Of a stretch of 7,878 bases of DNA, positions 5,382-7,878 are shown in pieces. How positions within the stretch are numbered: the stretch's first letter is position 1; the number at the start of each line of letters is the position of its first letter. The translations under genes were made by a program, and so were the position numbers. The notes under the pieces were generated by a model. The model did not search any database. It was not told where the DNA came from and saw only the letters and a program-made list of their open reading frames with translations. The stretch spans positions 1 through 7,878 of the forward strand of contig JAIEMR010000003.1 of assembly GCA_019751935.1 (NCBI GenBank), in the 5' to 3' direction. The DNA comes from Alphaproteobacteria bacterium. GTDB taxonomy: Bacteria > Pseudomonadota > Alphaproteobacteria > Paracaedibacterales > CAIULA01.

Positions 5382-6281
5382 ATGCCCTTTTTAAAAGAGA
5401 ATAATGAGAATGCTACGATGGGTTTTACCAAGCATATTGAAGGGCTTAAATCGAAACTATCTCAGGCCATGCCTAACCATGCAATTTTACCATCTGCTGT
5501 TTTGACTTTTGATACATTGATGGCCTTTTTGTCACTGTTCATTGCTTTATATTTACGAATTGGCGATGAGTTTTTAGAATACACTCCAGAGTTTATCTTA
5601 AAAAACATGTTGGTTTTTTCTCTTGTTAGCGCAAGTATTTTCTTTTGGATGCAAACTCACAGAGCCATTTGGAGATATGTTTCCTTAGAGGACATGATTC
5701 CCTTAGCCTTAGCAACCGTTTTAACGACCATTCTTTTCTACCCTTTAATGCTTTTAATGGCGCAACAGGAATCATTGCCTAGGTCAGTACCTATTATTAA
5801 TGCGCTTGTATTAATCATGCTTTTAGGATTGCCGCGGTTTATTTATCGCAGCATTCATGATCAGCACCTTTTACAAAAACGCCGAGCAAATGCCGAGGCT
5901 TTAATTCCTGTTTTATTAATTGGTAATGGTGATTCAACTGAACTCTTTATCCGTGAAGTTCTGCATAGCCCAAGTCTTCCCTACAATCCTTTAGCGCTTA
6001 TCACTTTTGAAAAAGATGAAGTTGGCAGACACATTCATGGTGTTCCCATTCTTGGAACGATTGAAGAGCTGAATGAAATTATTGAATCTTTGGATGAGGA
6101 AAAACATCCTCCAAAACAGATTATCATTACCGAAAGTAATCTTTTAAAAACTCAAAAACAGCTGGTTTCAAAAGCAGCCATTGCCCATGGACTAACTGTT
6201 ATGCATATGTTGCAACATTTTTCTATGGATGTGGTGGATGAAGAATTCGATGAAATTCAAGCAGAATTAGATTTAGAGTAA
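5382..6281 (+). CDS. N-terminal half of a FlaA1/CapD/WbpM-type polysaccharide biosynthesis dehydratase (lacks catalytic domain)
   Basis: This 299-residue membrane protein matches only the first half of the membrane-bound UDP-sugar 4,6-dehydratase/epimerase family (usually about 600-650 residues). It has four predicted membrane helices at about 39-59, 76-93, 106-127 and 137-154. Two family hallmarks are present: HRAIWRYVSLEDMI after helix 2, and PRSVPIINALVL leading to LPRFIYR at helix 4. A first Rossmann-like domain follows, with LLIGNGDSTELFIREVL (from 178), HGVPILGTIEEL and KQIIITES. It stops at DEIQAELDLE, just before the point where the second, catalytic SDR domain (TGxxGxxG and YxxxK) would begin. 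No remnant of that domain lies downstream; a terminator hairpin follows within 20 bases. It may be a decayed remnant, a split gene whose partner is elsewhere, or a regulatory or scaffold membrane subunit. By itself it should not be a dehydratase. Confidence 0.85.
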   Translation: MPFLKENNENATMGFTKHIEGLKSKLSQAMPNHAILPSAVLTFDTLMAFLSLFIALYLRIGDEFLEYTPEFILKNMLVFSLVSASIFFWMQTHRAIWRYVSLEDMIPLALATVLTTILFYPLMLLMAQQESLPRSVPIINALVLIMLLGLPRFIYRSIHDQHLLQKRRANAEALIPVLLIGNGDSTELFIREVLHSPSLPYNPLALITFEKDEVGRHIHGVPILGTIEELNEIIESLDEEKHPPKQIIITESNLLKTQKQLVSKAAIAHGLTVMHMLQHFSMDVVDEEFDEIQAELDLE

Positions 6282-6299
6282 AAAAAACTAAGAGAATTT

Positions 6300-6331
6300 A
6301 TTACCACCACCCTTTTGCAGATGGTGGTAAT
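6300..6331. terminator. Bidirectional hairpin terminator between convergent genes
   Basis: ATTACCACCA (6300-6309) pairs perfectly with TGGTGGTAAT (6322-6331) around a 12-base loop, in the gap between two convergent stop codons (6281 and 6336). On the plus strand it is followed by a short T-rich stretch (TTTGCTT). On the minus strand a run of eight T's comes about 14 bases after the stem. The T-tracts are imperfect, but position and stem strength support shared termination. Confidence 0.65.
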
Positions 6332-6335
6332 TTGC

Positions 6336-6998
6336 TTAGCTTATCAAAATTGTATTGAGTCTTAATTCTCTACCTTTTAGAACTTGAAGAGAGGTTAAAG
6401 TTGCATTTACCGCTTCTACTGCCACCTCTCCACCCACTCCTGCGCGCGCTCCTAAGGTAATATGAGGAACAAAGGTTTCAGGACCAGTAAGATCATTTAA
6501 CTTATATTTGCCATCTAAATATGTGGAGAGTTCTTGAGCCAGCTGTTCATTTAACACTTCAAAAGGCCTTTTATCTTCTGGCACGGCAACCACATGAGGC
6601 GCGCTACCAGGAACAAATAACTTGTCTGATGCTGCAGCAATTTCTTCTAAAGAGAAAAACACTCCCTTAATCAATCCCACATCAGCTATCTTGAAGTTTA
6701 AGCCCTCTCCTATAAGACCAGATAAAAATCCATTAAAATGGCTTTTAAAAGCTGCTTTATCACGGCCACTTACATTCTCAACAAACCCAACGGTAACATG
6801 GTAATCGTCACCGTCCCACAAAGCTCTTTTAAAGTGAGGCTTTCCTAATTCAGCATAGAAAGCATCACCAACGTCTTTTGAAACCATTACCACCAAAGCA
6901 AAATTTTCTGATTTTAATTCTAAATCCTCAGAAGAACTAGCCTCATAAGTTAGCCCCATAAAAATTACACACAAAGAAACTATAATTGTTCTATACAT
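6336..6998 (-). CDS. 2H phosphoesterase superfamily protein with signal peptide
   Basis: This 220-residue protein has the two H-x-T motifs that define 2H phosphoesterases (the LigT/ThpR, AKAP7 and CPDase clan): His67-Val-Thr69 in DDYHVTVGF and His179-Ile-Thr181 in FVPHITLGA. Family members hydrolyse 2',3'-cyclic nucleotides, 2'-5' oligonucleotides or similar cyclic phosphates; the substrate here is unknown. The N-terminus MYRTIIVSLCVIFMGL followed by TYEASSSE looks like a signal peptide, implying export to the periplasm or beyond, which is unusual for this superfamily in bacteria. Mature spacing of the two motifs (112 residues) fits an intact bilobal fold. The ATG at 6998 is preferred over ATG 7052: a GGA lies about 8 bases upstream of it, and the upstream ATG has no ribosome site and adds a Cys-rich segment that buries the signal peptide. 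It follows rsmI by 104 bases on the same strand and shares a terminator with the convergent FlaA1-like gene. Confidence 0.8.
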   Translation of the reverse strand: MYRTIIVSLCVIFMGLTYEASSSEDLELKSENFALVVMVSKDVGDAFYAELGKPHFKRALWDGDDYHVTVGFVENVSGRDKAAFKSHFNGFLSGLIGEGLNFKIADVGLIKGVFFSLEEIAAASDKLFVPGSAPHVVAVPEDKRPFEVLNEQLAQELSTYLDGKYKLNDLTGPETFVPHITLGARAGVGGEVAVEAVNATLTSLQVLKGRELRLNTILIS

Positions 6999-7102
6999 CT
7001 TTCCATCCAATTGTTGACAGTTTTGATAACAAACAATGTGACATATAGACATAGGAATATATAAGCATATTTTACGAGGTAGACTCGAGAGGGTTTTTAA
7101 CC

Positions 7103-7878
7103 TTACTCTTTAAATTCTAGCGCCCTTTGATAAACCTTTTTCTTAGGCAATCCCAATATTTTTGCCACCATCTCACTAGCATCTTTCACTGACATTTCTA
7201 AAAGGGCTTTTTTTAAAAGCTCGTCAATTTTGTCTTCGCTTGCCTCAGATGCATCGGGCGGACTCAAACAAATCACAATCTCACCCCGTGGTGGATGCTT
7301 AGTAAAATGATCAATCATCTCTGAAAAAGAACCTGTTTGCGCTTCTTCAAACATTTTGGTTATTTCACGCACCACTGTCACACTGCGATTTAAAAAGGCC
7401 AAACTCATTTTTTCCAAAGTTTTCACTAAACGAGGTGATGATTCAAAAAACACCAATGTTGAGTTATAAGATGTAAATCCTTCAAATTTCCCAGCCTCAG
7501 CAAAACCACAAAAGGTAAACTTATCACTTGGCATTCCCGATAAAACAAGTCCTGCTAAAACAGATGATGCTCCAGGAATGACGGTTACATACACATCATG
7601 TTCACGGCACATTCTAACAAGCTTATAACCAGGATCTGAAATAAGCGGCATCCCAGCATCCGTGATAAATGCCATTTTTTCCCCAGCTTGTAGCTTTTCT
7701 AAAACCTTAGGCCTTGCGATCTCTGCATTGTGATCATGATAAACCATCAAAGGCTTTTCGATATTGTAGGCTGATAACAATTTCCGGCTAACCCTACTGT
7801 CTTCACAAATAATCGTATCGCATTCCTTTAAAACACGAAGGGCCCTTAGGGTTATATCCTCTAAATTTCCAATAGGAG
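7103..7878 (-). CDS. rsmI: 16S rRNA (cytidine1402-2'-O)-methyltransferase RsmI (5' end cut by window)
   Basis: This tetrapyrrole-methylase-fold SAM enzyme 2'-O-methylates C1402 in the 16S rRNA decoding centre. The frame stays open to the window edge, so about 257 residues are visible of an expected 275-290. The first ones (PIGNLEDITLRALRVLKE, then CEDSRVSRKLL, on the reverse complement of 7876-7781) are the conserved N-terminal signature, so only some 10-25 residues are missing. Next come FITDAGMPLISDPGYKLV (usually DAGTP; Met replaces Thr here), the SAM-binding VIPGASSVLAGLVLSGMPSDKF, VVREITKMFEE, PRGEIVI, and the C-terminal helical KDASEMVAKILGLPKKKVYQRAL. All domains are intact to the stop. 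Identity is secure. The neighbouring genes have no obvious link to ribosome maturation. Confidence 0.96.
   Translation of the reverse strand, partial: PIGNLEDITLRALRVLKECDTIICEDSRVSRKLLSAYNIEKPLMVYHDHNAEIARPKVLEKLQAGEKMAFITDAGMPLISDPGYKLVRMCREHDVYVTVIPGASSVLAGLVLSGMPSDKFTFCGFAEAGKFEGFTSYNSTLVFFESSPRLVKTLEKMSLAFLNRSVTVVREITKMFEEAQTGSFSEMIDHFTKHPPRGEIVICLSPPDASEASEDKIDELLKKALLEMSVKDASEMVAKILGLPKKKVYQRALEFKE

Noticed and set aside
6622..6804. Plus-strand 60-codon reading frame within the 2H phosphoesterase gene
   Set aside because: It lies wholly inside a coding sequence with clear catalytic motifs on the other strand and has no ribosome-binding site or domain of its own.
7014..7049. TTGACA on the plus strand at 7014-7019 as a -35 promoter element
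   Set aside because: No acceptable -10 element lies 16-18 bases downstream, and no plus-strand gene follows in the window.
7090..7101. GGTTTTTAACC hairpin after the rsmI stop as a terminator
   Set aside because: It has only four base pairs and no proper T-tract on the minus strand; too weak to call.

Overview
The window looks like a piece of chromosome from an AT-rich alphaproteobacterium. The main evidence is the first gene, a near-canonical CtrA, the cell-cycle regulator confined to Alphaproteobacteria. The low GC content (roughly 35-40% by eye), the compact spacing and a standalone prepilin peptidase suggest a host-associated lineage such as Holosporales/Paracaedibacter-like symbionts or Rickettsiales relatives. 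That placement is inference. Nothing in the window identifies a species. No tRNA, rRNA, CRISPR array, transposase or phage gene was seen, and no gap between genes exceeds about 110 bases.

Layout. Plus strand, 1-3915: the 3' part of ctrA; an iron superoxide dismutase (sodB); a small type IV prepilin peptidase; a SAM-dependent methyltransferase resembling phosphoethanolamine methyltransferases; and an alpha/beta hydrolase. sodB, the peptidase gene and the methyltransferase gene are separated by only about 31 and 38 bases and could be co-transcribed. Minus strand, 5288-3912: a GNAT acetyltransferase followed by a thiamine pyrophosphokinase-like protein. The stop codon of the latter overlaps that of the hydrolase. 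Plus strand, 5382-6281: the N-terminal half only of a FlaA1/CapD/WbpM-type membrane sugar-nucleotide dehydratase, divergent from the GNAT gene and ending at a bidirectional hairpin terminator (6300-6331). Minus strand, 7878-6336: the 3' part of rsmI (16S rRNA C1402 2'-O-methyltransferase) and a 2H phosphoesterase with a signal peptide.

The genes are mostly unrelated housekeeping and accessory functions, not one pathway, and no complete new multi-gene system is visible. Several things deserve a second look. (1) Two enzymes of families that usually work in the cytoplasm (thiamine pyrophosphokinase and 2H phosphoesterase) both carry N-terminal signal-peptide-like segments. (2) The polysaccharide dehydratase lacks its entire C-terminal catalytic half. 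(3) The methyltransferase gene is bracketed by a 15-bp exact direct repeat. The upstream copy encodes the C-terminus of the prepilin peptidase, and the downstream copy reads on into a similar alternative C-terminus, which suggests gene insertion. (4) The methyltransferase keeps the Tyr/His dyad of phosphoethanolamine methyltransferases but not their phosphate contacts.

Several start codons were moved from the longest reading frame on ribosome-binding-site and domain grounds (hydrolase 3037, GNAT 5288, dehydratase half 5382, pyrophosphokinase 4742, 2H phosphoesterase 6998).
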